From JAUIJL01 sp965366625 (GTDB lineage: Bacteria > Acidobacteriota > Thermoanaerobaculia > Multivoradales > J023), in contig CBDUGP010000004.1 of the NCBI GenBank assembly GCA_965366625.1, positions 124,001 through 188,000 of the forward strand: a stretch of 64,000 nucleotides of DNA. The letters are read 5' to 3'. Below, one piece after another: positions 49,339-57,487 of the stretch. A program made the translations under genes and the position numbers. The notes beneath the pieces are model-generated. The model had not been told where the DNA came from and ran no database searches. It was given only the letters and a program-made list of their open reading frames with translations. The stretch's first letter is position 1; every line of letters begins with the position of its first letter.

Positions 49339-51234
49339 TCAGGATTCGCTTACGAACGCGGTATCGGGACCGGATTCGTTGAATGGGCCGTCGGAGGCAC
49401 GACATCTTGGAACGTTATTTAGTAATTCGACGGGAATCCAACCTCGGATGGAGCTGACGACGAAAATCTGATCGGCCTCGGCCAAAGCAGAGCATGGAAG
49501 GTCCGCTTCTTGAATTCGGCCCCGGTCCAACAAGGCGGCGCGGAAGGTCCCGGCCAGCAGACCGGTTTCAATCGCCGGCGTCAGGAACCGCTCGCCGAAA
49601 CGCAACACCACATTGCCGATCGTCGACTCGGTCAATCGGTGATCGGCATTCCAAAGCAAGACCTCGTCGACCTCTGGATGCCGGGCCCGCGCCTGATCAT
49701 AGACTTCCCGTTGGGTGGTTTTGTGGAAAAGAAAAACGTCGTCGGCATCCACCGGACGATCGTCGAGCTTCGCGGTCCAACGCCGGCGTCGATTCGAGGA
49801 AAGTGCCGTCGCCTCGACCCGCGGTCGCCCCTGGGGATCCACCAATAGGCGCACCTTATGGTGTGGGGGAACGGCTTGGTTTAGGGAAACGGTGTGGCGC
49901 GGGAAAACGGTGCCTCCCGAAGTTTCCGTGGATTCGCTCCTAAGACGTCGGTCCAGATCGGTCAAGGCCTTGAGGATCGACTCCCGGTCCGCCGGACGAC
50001 CGAAGAAGGCGGCCGACGCGAGCAGGCGGTCCACATGGCGTCGGAGCAAGAAGTACCCACTCCGGGGGCGCCAGAGCAGGGATTCGAGCAGGTCGAAATG
50101 AGCGGGCCGGCGGCTCAGTATCAAAGCTTTTGTACGGCATTCCTGGTATTCCTCGTCGGCCTGGGAATCCCAAACGATGCCGCCGCCCGTGCCGTAGGTC
50201 GCAGTGCGACGTCGGCGGTCGATTACCGCGGTGCGAATCGCCACGCTCATCTGAGCCGTGCGGTCCGGGCCGAAATAACCGAACGCTCCGGTGTACAAAC
50301 CTCGCGGGCCGGCTTCGAGCTCCGAGATCAGCTGGGTGGTCCGAATTTTCGGCGCGCCGGTGATTGAAGCGCAGGGAAAAAGGGCGCGCAAGATGTCCAA
50401 TCGCGAACTCTCGGTGCGTGCCTCGACTTGGGAAACCAATTGGTGGACCGTGGGATAGGTTTCGGCCTCGAATAACTTGCCCACCCGCACCGATCCGGGT
50501 TCGGCGAAACGTCCCAAGTCGTTGCGCATCATGTCGAGGATCATCAAATTTTCGGCCCGATTCTTTTCCGATTGCAGCTCGGCCGCGCGGCGGGCGTCTT
50601 CGGCCGGGAAACGTCCTCGGCGGCTGGTGCCTTTCATCGGTCGAGCCACCACCCGATGGCCGTCGAGTCGAAAGAAGAGTTCGGGCGAAGCGGAAGCCAC
50701 CACGTGGTCACCCATGTCGAAATAACCGCCGTATCGCGCAGCTTGAGCGGCGGTCAGCGCGTTGAAGAATTGGCGTGGGTCGTCGTCGAAACGAGCGGTG
50801 AGCGGAAAGGTGAAATTCACCTGATAGGTTTCGCCGGCCTCGATCCACCGGTGAATCTGGTCGATGGCTTGCCGATATCGCTCCTGACTCAGGGTCGGCT
50901 GCCACGGTCGATCCAGGAGCTCCGCAGGCGTCGCCGGCTGCACCTCGTGGGCGTGGCGAAACGCCGCCCACCAAAAAAGGGGCAGGCCGTCGGTGGGGTG
51001 GGCCTGGGTCACCAGCGCGGGATCCAAGGCTGGAGCAGCTTCATAGGCCAAAAAACCTACGCTCCAGCCCCCTCGATCCGCCCACGCCTCGGCGGCGGTC
51101 AGGGCGGGCACGACCTCGTCGAGGTGATGGCCGGTCCACACCTTGTGCAAGCCTGCAAATTGCAGCCAGCGGCTTGGGACCGAGGCGGCGTCTTCAGCGG
51201 GGGAATCTTGGATCAGAACAACGGGGGAGGCCAT
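49339..51234 (-). CDS. pabB: Aminodeoxychorismate synthase component I fused to aminodeoxychorismate lyase (PabB-PabC)
   Basis: This 631-residue enzyme covers two steps of 4-aminobenzoate synthesis for folate. The N-terminal ~385 residues are the chorismate-binding PabB part (RPMKGTSRRG with its conserved Lys, ENLMILDMMRNDLGR, FPCASITGAPKIRTTQLI, GTGGGIVWDS). A linker leads to a class IV PLP-fold aminotransferase-type lyase (about 390-620) with the PLP lysine in VFLFHKTTQREVYD and NADHRLTESTIGNVVLRFG. The glutamine amidotransferase subunit PabA is not adjacent. Fused PabB-PabC proteins are known in several phyla. No SD is seen before the ATG at 51234, so the start may lie further in. It is divergent from the thiolase-like gene, with 137 bp between them. 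Confidence 0.94.
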   Translation of the reverse strand: MASPVVLIQDSPAEDAASVPSRWLQFAGLHKVWTGHHLDEVVPALTAAEAWADRGGWSVGFLAYEAAPALDPALVTQAHPTDGLPLFWWAAFRHAHEVQPATPAELLDRPWQPTLSQERYRQAIDQIHRWIEAGETYQVNFTFPLTARFDDDPRQFFNALTAAQAARYGGYFDMGDHVVASASPELFFRLDGHRVVARPMKGTSRRGRFPAEDARRAAELQSEKNRAENLMILDMMRNDLGRFAEPGSVRVGKLFEAETYPTVHQLVSQVEARTESSRLDILRALFPCASITGAPKIRTTQLISELEAGPRGLYTGAFGYFGPDRTAQMSVAIRTAVIDRRRRTATYGTGGGIVWDSQADEEYQECRTKALILSRRPAHFDLLESLLWRPRSGYFLLRRHVDRLLASAAFFGRPADRESILKALTDLDRRLRSESTETSGGTVFPRHTVSLNQAVPPHHKVRLLVDPQGRPRVEATALSSNRRRRWTAKLDDRPVDADDVFLFHKTTQREVYDQARARHPEVDEVLLWNADHRLTESTIGNVVLRFGERFLTPAIETGLLAGTFRAALLDRGRIQEADLPCSALAEADQIFVVSSIRGWIPVELLNNVPRCRASDGPFNESGPDTAFVSES

Positions 51235-51371
51235 GGCAGAGGGCGGAGCGGCGGAGTGGGGGTGGTTGGAAAGGAGAATCGCCGGTCGGCGGGCGACATT
51301 ATGGCACCGTGTCGCGAGAATTGCTTTACCATCCCGTCAGCCTTGAAGAACGGACGAGAGGAAGGACGACC

Positions 51372-52637
51372 ATGGCTCGAGAAAAAGGACCGACCCCAAC
51401 GTCGGTGGTGATCGTCGACGGCTGCCGTACCCCCTTTCAGCGGGCGTCGACGGGTTTTGTCGACAGCTTCTCTTATGAACTCGCCGCCGCCACGGTCCGA
51501 GGTTTGCTGGATCGCAACGGGCTCGACCCAGCGTCTTTGGATCGAGTGATCTTCGGCGCCACGGTCCACAACCCCGCGGCCACCAACGTCGCGAGGGAAG
51601 CCGCCTTGATCGCCGGTGTGCCCGCCCAAGTTCCGGCCCAAACCGTCACCGCCGCGGGCGCTTCCGCCACCGTTGCCTTTTCCCAGGCGGCGGACCTAAT
51701 CCTCACCGGTCAAGCGGAGGTGGTGATCGCGGGCGGCACGGATTGCGTCAGCGATCCACCGATCGGTTATTCCCGGGCCATGCGTTCAAAGCTGTTGCGC
51801 GGTCGGCGTCTTAAGACCTTAGGCCAAAAGTTCAAGTTCCTGGCCGGCCTGCGTCCATGGGATTTCCTGCCCGACATCCCCGAGGTACGCGAGCTGTCCA
51901 CCGGCCAAACCATGGGCCAATACACCGAAGATCTGGCGTCCCGCCTGGGCATCAGCCGCGCCGATCAAGATGCCTACGCCGCCGAGTCCCACCGACGGGC
52001 CGCCGCCGCGGTGGACTCTCACCGTCGTGAAATCGTTGGCGTTGAGGTCGAGGGGCGGCTGGTCGCCGACGACAACGGCATTCGTCCCGACACCAGCGTC
52101 GAAAAGCTGGCCGAGCTGTCACCGTCCTTCACCCAAAACGGCACCCTCACCGCCGGCAATTCGTCGTTCCTCACGGACGGCGCCTCCGCCCTGTTGGTAA
52201 TGTCCGAAGCCCGCGCCCGATCCCAAGGTTTAGCCGTGAAAGCCCGCCTGCGCGGCCGAGCCTTCACCGCCCACGACCCTAAGGACGAGCTGCTGCTCGG
52301 TCCCGTCTTCGCCACCCCCAAGGCCTTGGACCAAGCCGGCTTGAAGCTCGAAGATATCGGCGTCTTCGAATTCCACGAAGCCTTCGCCGCCCAAATCCTC
52401 GCCGTCGTGCGCCTGTTGGAAAGCGGCGAGCTTTCACGAGCGTTGGGTCCCATACCCCTCGATCGACTCAACCGCTGGGGCGGATCTTTAGCGATCGGCA
52501 ACCCCTTCGCCCCCAACGGGGCCCGACTGCTGACCACCGCCGCGCATCGTCTGCAAGCCGAAGATCAAGAATTTGCCCTGGTGGCAACCTGTGCCGGCGG
52601 GGCCTTAGGCCATGCGTTGGTTTTGGAACGTGGGTGA
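51372..52637 (+). CDS. Thiolase-family protein lacking the nucleophilic Cys and the GHP His
   Basis: This 421-residue protein has the complete thiolase fold and is closest in motifs to the FadI/acetyl-CoA C-acyltransferase group (VVIVDGCRTPF; ELSTGQTMGQYTEDLA; VFEFHEAFAAQILA; ATCAGGALGHALV). Two catalytic positions differ. The nucleophile region, normally TVNRxCxSG, reads TVTAAGASA, so Cys is Gly. The GHPxGxxGAR motif reads GNPFAPNGAR, so His is Asn. The HEAFA His and the C-terminal CxG Cys remain. I checked the codons in the sequence; the changes are not ORF artefacts. Normal thiolysis by a Cys acyl-enzyme is therefore unlikely. It may bind acyl-CoA without turnover or act as a partner subunit. 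The ATG at 51372 has AGGAAGGA upstream; the longer frame to 51174 overlaps pabB. Confidence 0.9.
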   Translation: MAREKGPTPTSVVIVDGCRTPFQRASTGFVDSFSYELAAATVRGLLDRNGLDPASLDRVIFGATVHNPAATNVAREAALIAGVPAQVPAQTVTAAGASATVAFSQAADLILTGQAEVVIAGGTDCVSDPPIGYSRAMRSKLLRGRRLKTLGQKFKFLAGLRPWDFLPDIPEVRELSTGQTMGQYTEDLASRLGISRADQDAYAAESHRRAAAAVDSHRREIVGVEVEGRLVADDNGIRPDTSVEKLAELSPSFTQNGTLTAGNSSFLTDGASALLVMSEARARSQGLAVKARLRGRAFTAHDPKDELLLGPVFATPKALDQAGLKLEDIGVFEFHEAFAAQILAVVRLLESGELSRALGPIPLDRLNRWGGSLAIGNPFAPNGARLLTTAAHRLQAEDQEFALVATCAGGALGHALVLERG

Positions 52638-52660
52638 GGATTGGGGGCAAGCCGGCTGGA

Positions 52661-52749
52661 CTTCTGAGCTGGGAGCGCAGGCATCTTGCCTGCTTCTCAA
52701 AAAAGACACAGCCTTCTGAGCTGGGAGCGCAGGCATCTTGCCTGCTTCT
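52661..52749. repeat. Two copies of a 37-bp intergenic repeat (REP-like)
   Basis: A 37-bp sequence beginning CTTCTGAGCTGGGAGCGCAG starts at 52661 and again at 52713 (52-bp period). Each copy contains the hairpin GCAGGCA-TCT-TGCCTGC. Elements of this type are dispersed in many large bacterial genomes. Confidence 0.75.
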
Positions 52750-52811
52750 TAAGAAGGCAACCAAAACCGTCGCGCGAAGAAGGCAGCCCAAACCGCCGCG
52801 CGCATAGGACC

Positions 52812-52911
52812 ACGAGGCGGAAGCCACGGGCTGAAGCCCGAGGCTAGGCGCCCCTGACTACCCTTGCCCTGTCCCTGCGGGACGGCCCGGAATGTAATGC
52901 ACAGGGCAGGC
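52812..52911. repeat. Second hairpin-type intergenic repeat
   Basis: CACGGGCTGAAGCCCG forms a stem with GGGCT/AGCCC arms, and downstream GTCCCTGCGGGAC forms another. This stretch follows the 37-bp repeats and separates the thiolase-like gene from the convergent toxin gene. No coding sequence is visible. Confidence 0.45.
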
Positions 52912-52915
52912 ATGC

Positions 52916-53221
52916 TTAGCCAAAGGGAGTTTGCTTAATCCTCAGCTCGGTGGATTCTGGATCACGGCGGCAATCCAAGATGGCGATGACGTCAACTACA
53001 GGTTTTGAGACCGCGTAGTAAATTGCGAACGGAAATCGATGTGAAAGCTTGCGATGCAGGCCGTAGACGACCTCATGAATACCTCCATGGACTTCCAAGG
53101 ACTCCAAATCCGCAAAAAGGCTCTCGATAAACTCATCGCCGAGTCCATCACGTTGCGATTCGTAAAAGCCTGCGGCCTCGATGAGATCCTTTCGCGCCTC
53201 AGCTCTGAGCTCGACGAGCAT
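52916..53221 (-). CDS. RelE/ParE-family toxin
   Basis: This 101-residue toxin of a type II toxin-antitoxin pair has the RelE/ParE fold: N-terminal helices (LRAEARKDLIEAAGFYESQRDGLGDEFIESL) followed by beta strands with the conserved C-terminal region (LSHRFPFAIYYAVSKPVVDVIAILDCRRDPE). The FPFAIYY and AILDCRRDP motifs are typical. Family members either cut ribosome-bound mRNA or poison gyrase; which cannot be decided here. Its start overlaps the antitoxin gene by 23 bp, the usual order being antitoxin first. It sits beside the intergenic repeats, a common position for acquired modules. Confidence 0.9.
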   Translation of the reverse strand: MLVELRAEARKDLIEAAGFYESQRDGLGDEFIESLFADLESLEVHGGIHEVVYGLHRKLSHRFPFAIYYAVSKPVVDVIAILDCRRDPESTELRIKQTPFG

Positions 53222-53429
53222 TGAGGTTTTCCATGATCTCGGTCTTCGCTTCTGCCAAGCCTAAGGAATCGCCCGCGGCTGGTCTTGCGAGCCGGACACC
53301 AATAACTTTCTCGTGCCACTTCGGGGAAATATAGACTGAGGGGTTGGCTGACAGATCACGCCAGAGGAGATCCATTGCCGCGAGTTTTTCTTTGTGGCTT
53401 AGGTCGTTGAGCATTGCTTCGAGGGTCAT
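53199..53429 (-). CDS. Antitoxin of the RelE/ParE pair
   Basis: This 76-residue protein is of the 'addiction module protein'/unstable antitoxin type. Its core (LSHKEKLAAMDLLWRDLSANP) and later SPKWHEKVIGVRL followed by a helical, charged C terminus (LGLAEAKTEIMENLNAR) match that family. It would neutralise the toxin by wrapping it and normally represses the operon. It precedes and overlaps the toxin gene. Confidence 0.88.
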   Translation of the reverse strand: MTLEAMLNDLSHKEKLAAMDLLWRDLSANPSVYISPKWHEKVIGVRLARPAAGDSLGLAEAKTEIMENLNARRAQS

Positions 53430-53507
53430 TGGTGCCTCCGTGTCTGATTCTATCTGGTGGGGAGGACCTAAACAATTTGGTGTGACAGCCCGGAGCCTGG
53501 GGTCCGC

Positions 53508-54731
53508 TCAAGTCACACCGGAATCCGCCAGCTCATCCAGCTCCGATTCTGACAGGTCCAACAGCTCCGACAAGACGTCCCGGGTGTGGGCGCCGAGATC
53601 CGGACCGGCCCATTCCGTGCGACCCGGGGTCTCGCTGAGCTTGGGCACGATGGCGGGTACGACGAGGGGGCGGCCGTTGGATTCGACCCGTTCGAAGAGC
53701 TCGCGGGCTTGGTATTGGGGGTCGTTGAACATGTCTTCGACGTTGTAGATCGGTCCTGCCGGGACTTTGGCGTCGTCGAGGGCGGTGAGGACTTGGGGCA
53801 GGCGTAGGCGGGAGGTCCATTGGCCGATAGCGCTGTCGACTTCTTGTTGGTGGGTGACTCGGCCGTCGTTGCCGGCGAGGCGCGGATCGTCGGCCAGGTC
53901 GTGGCGACCGGCGGTGCGCATGAGGCGTTTGAAGATGGAGTCGCCGTTGGCGCCGATGATCACCGATTTGCCGTCGGCGCAGGGGTAGGTGTTGGTGGGC
54001 ACGACGCCGGTGATGGTGGTGCCGGAAGGTTGGCGGACCCAGCCTTTGCGGTCGTATTCGGGCACCACGGCTTCGAGCATGTTGAATACCGATTCGAAGA
54101 TCGACACGTCGAGAGTTTGCCCTCGGCCGCCGGGTTTTTGCCGTTGCAGCAGGGCTAGGAGGATGCCGAAAGCGGTGTGGAAGCCGCAGAGGCTGTCGCC
54201 CAGGCTGAGGTTGGCGCGCACGGGCGGCTCACCGGGGTGGCCGGTGAGGTAGCGCAGGCCGCCGAATCCTTCGCAGACGGCGGCATAACCCGGGCGAGAC
54301 GACATGGGGCCGGTTTGGCCGAAACCGGAGACCCGGGCGTAGATCAAGTCGGCATGGTCTTTTTTGAGATCGTCGGGTCCCAAATTCCACGACTCCATGC
54401 GCCCGGGACGGAAATTCTCGATCACCACGTCGCTTTGGGCCGCCAGCCGACGCACGATGGCGCGTCCCTGCTCTTGGCGCAGGTCCAGGGTCAGGCATTT
54501 CTTGTTGCGCGCCAGGGTGCGCCACCACAGGGAGGTGCCGTCGTCGTCGAGCCCGCGCCAGGTGCGGATCGGATCCCCCACGCCGGGCGGCTCGATTTTG
54601 AGCACCTCGGCGCCGAAATAACCGAGCAGGGTGCCGGCAAATGGACCGGCCACCAATTGGCCCATTTCGAGCACGCGGATGCCGTCCAAGGGTCTCGGGC
54701 CGGATGGCGCCGGCGGATCTTCAGGGGGCAT
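53508..54731 (-). CDS. Class III (CaiB/BaiF) CoA-transferase
   Basis: This 407-residue enzyme moves CoA between carboxylic acids. It has the N-terminal motif LDGIRVLEMGQLVAGPFAGTLLGYFGAEVLKIEPPGVGDPIR and VVIENFRPGRMESWNLGPDDL. The catalytic Asp lies in LSLGDSLCG, as in formyl-CoA transferase (GDSxxG). The C-terminal family region is PAGPIYNVEDMFNDPQYQAREL. Its start overlaps the upstream CBM9-like gene by 11 bp, so it is the last gene of that transcript. The substrate pair is unknown. Confidence 0.93.
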   Translation of the reverse strand: MPPEDPPAPSGPRPLDGIRVLEMGQLVAGPFAGTLLGYFGAEVLKIEPPGVGDPIRTWRGLDDDGTSLWWRTLARNKKCLTLDLRQEQGRAIVRRLAAQSDVVIENFRPGRMESWNLGPDDLKKDHADLIYARVSGFGQTGPMSSRPGYAAVCEGFGGLRYLTGHPGEPPVRANLSLGDSLCGFHTAFGILLALLQRQKPGGRGQTLDVSIFESVFNMLEAVVPEYDRKGWVRQPSGTTITGVVPTNTYPCADGKSVIIGANGDSIFKRLMRTAGRHDLADDPRLAGNDGRVTHQQEVDSAIGQWTSRLRLPQVLTALDDAKVPAGPIYNVEDMFNDPQYQARELFERVESNGRPLVVPAIVPKLSETPGRTEWAGPDLGAHTRDVLSELLDLSESELDELADSGVT

Positions 54732-55464
54732 GGTCGAAGGTTCCTCTCGGGAGATAAATCAACGGTAAGTTGCCCGGCTCAATGCCCAGGTCCCTAGGGC
54801 TCCTGGGGTCGTTGGGCTCGGCGAGGATTAAATAACCGAATCGTTCGGGCACGTGGAAGTCCGCGGGTCGACGCAGGGTCGGCGACCAACAGGAATATTC
54901 AGTATCGCCCCCGGTCGTGGCGTCGAGGCCTCCCGGGCGTTCGACGCGCAGGAAGTTGAGGCGCCAAATCTGTGGCAAAGGGTCCTCTGAATCAACCAGA
55001 GATCGCCAGGGCAAGTCGAACTCTGCCCACCAATCCTGGGGGCATTCCGAGTCGGGCTGGGCATGTCCCACCCGCCATCGGATGCCCGGGCATTGCCAAC
55101 CGAGGTCGACCTTGAGGGTGGATCGATCGCTGTCGGGATTGTCAACGGCCGCGTCGAAGAGGGCGCCCAGCGGGTTGAGTTCGAATTCGAAGTATCTTCG
55201 CGGTGTTTCAGAGCCAGGGGCGATGAAGACCTCCACCACCTCTTCCTGCCACAGGGGCGCATCGCGCAGGTCGAAGGTGGCCCAGCGAAAATCGTCGCGG
55301 CATTCAAAACGCACCCGCAGATAGGTTGCGTCCCGCGCGAGCACGACCCGGGTCGGCCAATGGACGGCGGCTCCGTCTTCGGCCCGCCGCAACGGTTCCA
55401 GGGTGATCGACAAGGCTGGGGTTTCGGCGGGCGATTCAGGGCCGTTGAGAGCTTGGCGAAACAT
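54721..55464 (-). CDS. Carbohydrate-binding family 9-like protein
   Basis: This is a 247-residue protein made almost entirely of a CBM9-like (DOMON-related) beta-sandwich. Recognisable parts are the LRVRFECRDDFRWATF strand pair, PLWQEEVVEVFIAPGSETPRRYFEFELNPLGALFDA, WWAEFDLPWRSL and WRLNFLRVERPGG...YSCWSPTLRRPADFHVPERFGYL. No signal peptide is seen from this start. The frame is open to 55566, but the extension looks random; the ATG at 55464 has a TAGAAT box ending 7 nt upstream, consistent with a leaderless start. It lies downstream of the TPR/FG-GAP operon (gap about 190 bp) and overlaps the CoA-transferase gene. Ligand is unknown. Confidence 0.8.
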   Translation of the reverse strand: MFRQALNGPESPAETPALSITLEPLRRAEDGAAVHWPTRVVLARDATYLRVRFECRDDFRWATFDLRDAPLWQEEVVEVFIAPGSETPRRYFEFELNPLGALFDAAVDNPDSDRSTLKVDLGWQCPGIRWRVGHAQPDSECPQDWWAEFDLPWRSLVDSEDPLPQIWRLNFLRVERPGGLDATTGGDTEYSCWSPTLRRPADFHVPERFGYLILAEPNDPRSPRDLGIEPGNLPLIYLPRGTFDHAP

Positions 55465-55471
55465 GGTGTCG

Positions 55472-55477
55472 ATTCTA
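55472..55477 (-). promoter_or_regulatory. Putative -10 box (TAGAAT) before the CBM9-like gene
   Basis: On the minus strand TAGAAT is followed by exactly 7 nt and the ATG at 55464, with no SD. The same hexamer at the same spacing precedes the gene at 63858. Confidence 0.45.
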
Positions 55478-55651
55478 TTGCCGGTTTCGTCTTGGGGTGG
55501 CGATTGCTTCCTTGCGAGTCGGTTCGAGGAGTCCCTGCCCTTCGTCCCGATCGCCCTCGTGCCCACCCTGGGTTCCCAATGTCGCTCGGGGTGGGCGCTT
55601 TTTTGTTTGGGGCGCGCGCGTTGCCCCGGGAATCTGGTTGCTCCAGACCCC

Positions 55652-57487
55652 TCAACAGGGCGGTAGGGCGATTTTTCCTTGACGGTAGCGTTCGAGGTTG
55701 GTTTCGAGCCGTTGACGGATCTTCGGAGGAGCGGCGGAACCGATTTCGCGCACCAAACGCTCTTGCAGGGCGAGGGCGCCGGCGAAGTCGCCGGACGCGG
55801 CTTTGGCCATGGCCAGGGTGATGGCGCTTTGGGGGCCGGGGGCGCGGTCGAAGAGGGGTTGGGCGAGCTTCAAGGCTCGGCTTGCGTCGCGGTTTTCCGG
55901 ATTCGGGGCGGTGGCGAGCAGGCGGGCGAGGCTGTCGAGGATCCGTTCTTGTTCGCCTTGGACGGTGAGGCCCGCTTCGAGGACTTGGATGCCTTGGTGA
56001 TGCCGGCCTTCGGCGCAGTGCAACATGGCCAGGCGGATCACGGGGCGAGGATTGGCGGGTTCGGTTTGCACGGCTTCTTCGAGTCGGCCGGCGGCGGTTT
56101 CGAAATCTCCCTCGTCCAAGGCCAGCTCGCTTTGCATCAAGCGGATTTCTACTCGATCTCCGGGCTGCACGGCGGCGCGGTCGGCTTTGGCCAACACGAT
56201 AGGCACTAAATCGCCGAGGCCGGTCTGGGCGAGGTAGCGGGCCAATTGCAGACCGGTTTGGGGATCTTCGATCGGGCCTTCCGCGACGTGCCGTAATTTG
56301 GCGAGCCCTTCCTGTCGGGAGCCGGCGGCGAAGAGGGTGACGCCCAGCTCCATGATCGCCGCCGAATCGGTGGGGTCGAGCTTCACCACCGACTCGAAAG
56401 CCTGGATCGCATCGTGTAAAACGCCCCGAGCGCGCAGGCTGATCGCCAGGTTGAAGCGGGCGTCCCGATGGTCGGATTTGTGAATCACCGCTTGACGGAA
56501 AAGCTCTTCCGCTTCGTCCACCCTGCCGAGCTCGCCGAGCAGGGTGCCGAGGTTGTAGAGCACGGAGGCGTCGGTGGGATCCAGGTTCAGGGCTCGCCGA
56601 TAGTAGGTCTCTGCCAGCTCGTGCAATCCCCGGCGACGGGCGCGGTTGCCCTCGATGAAAAAGGATCTCGAGGTGGCGGTGAGCTCGAAAAGACGAGCCA
56701 TCAGGGGGTCGTCGAAAACCGGGGTATTGGGTCCGGCGGCGGCGAGGGCGGCTTTCGCGGCTTCGAGATCTCCCAAGCGCCGGTGGGCCAGGCCGAGGGG
56801 ATGCAAGACGGAGTCGGCGTCGGGTTGCAGCTCCAGGGTGCGCTCGAAGTGATCCACGGCTTCCTGCCATTGACGCTGAGCATTGGCGATGCGTCCGCGA
56901 CCAAAGGCTACGGCAGCGGAGTTCGGGTCGAGGGTTTGGGCGCGATCGAAGTACGCGCCGGCTTCGTCGAGTCGGCGTTGTTGAAAGCGGATTTCTCCGG
57001 CGCGCAAGAGGGTGGCGAGGTCGTCTGGGCGGCTCTCTAGCACCTGCTCGAAAGCCTCCACGGCTTCGTCGAAACGCCCGGCACCTTGGTGAATGACACC
57101 GAGGTAGTACCAGGCGTTGGGCTCGCCGGGTACCAAGCGGGTGACGTTTTCGAAACAGACCGCCGCGGCTTCGGGCCGGTCGTAGAGCAAATACAGTTGA
57201 CCTAGGTCTCCGAAGGCGGGGGTGAGATCCGCCTGGGCGGCGCCGGCTTCGAGTAAGGTTTCGACCACACGCCTTTTTCGTTGCAGCTGTTCGCGCACCG
57301 CCGGCTCGAGACCGTCGAGCGGGGTCTCGGCAAGGGTCCGCAAACCGAGGACCGGCATCGCTTCGTCGGCGGAGGTTTCCAGGCTCGGCACCGACACGGC
57401 AATGGCGTTTGTCGGCGTTGGGGCCAATCCGCCGAATGAGGTCAGCACCAACACCGAAAGCATGCGGCGATGGGTCTTAGGGCTCAT
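55652..57487 (-). CDS. Exported TPR-repeat protein
   Basis: This 611-residue exported protein has an N-terminal hydrophobic segment (about 8-28) and consists of about 14 tetratricopeptide repeats (e.g. ATRLVPGEPNAWYYLGVIHQGAGRFDEAVEAFEQVLESRPDDLATLLRAGEI). The last repeats (AEGRHHQGIQVLEAGLTVQG; KAASGDFAGALALQERLVREIG) share layout and wording with the TPR protein encoded at 59351, including ENLERYRQGK near the end. The repeats form a scaffold, and no enzyme motif is present. It overlaps the FG-GAP/ASPIC gene upstream by 11 bp and is the last of four overlapping genes. Confidence 0.88.
   Translation of the reverse strand: MSPKTHRRMLSVLVLTSFGGLAPTPTNAIAVSVPSLETSADEAMPVLGLRTLAETPLDGLEPAVREQLQRKRRVVETLLEAGAAQADLTPAFGDLGQLYLLYDRPEAAAVCFENVTRLVPGEPNAWYYLGVIHQGAGRFDEAVEAFEQVLESRPDDLATLLRAGEIRFQQRRLDEAGAYFDRAQTLDPNSAAVAFGRGRIANAQRQWQEAVDHFERTLELQPDADSVLHPLGLAHRRLGDLEAAKAALAAAGPNTPVFDDPLMARLFELTATSRSFFIEGNRARRRGLHELAETYYRRALNLDPTDASVLYNLGTLLGELGRVDEAEELFRQAVIHKSDHRDARFNLAISLRARGVLHDAIQAFESVVKLDPTDSAAIMELGVTLFAAGSRQEGLAKLRHVAEGPIEDPQTGLQLARYLAQTGLGDLVPIVLAKADRAAVQPGDRVEIRLMQSELALDEGDFETAAGRLEEAVQTEPANPRPVIRLAMLHCAEGRHHQGIQVLEAGLTVQGEQERILDSLARLLATAPNPENRDASRALKLAQPLFDRAPGPQSAITLAMAKAASGDFAGALALQERLVREIGSAAPPKIRQRLETNLERYRQGKIALPPC

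Noticed and set aside
54828..56870. Open minus-strand frame of 680 codons
   Set aside because: It is Arg/Pro/Ser-rich without domains and overlaps the CBM9-like and TPR genes in another frame. It is a GC-rich shadow.
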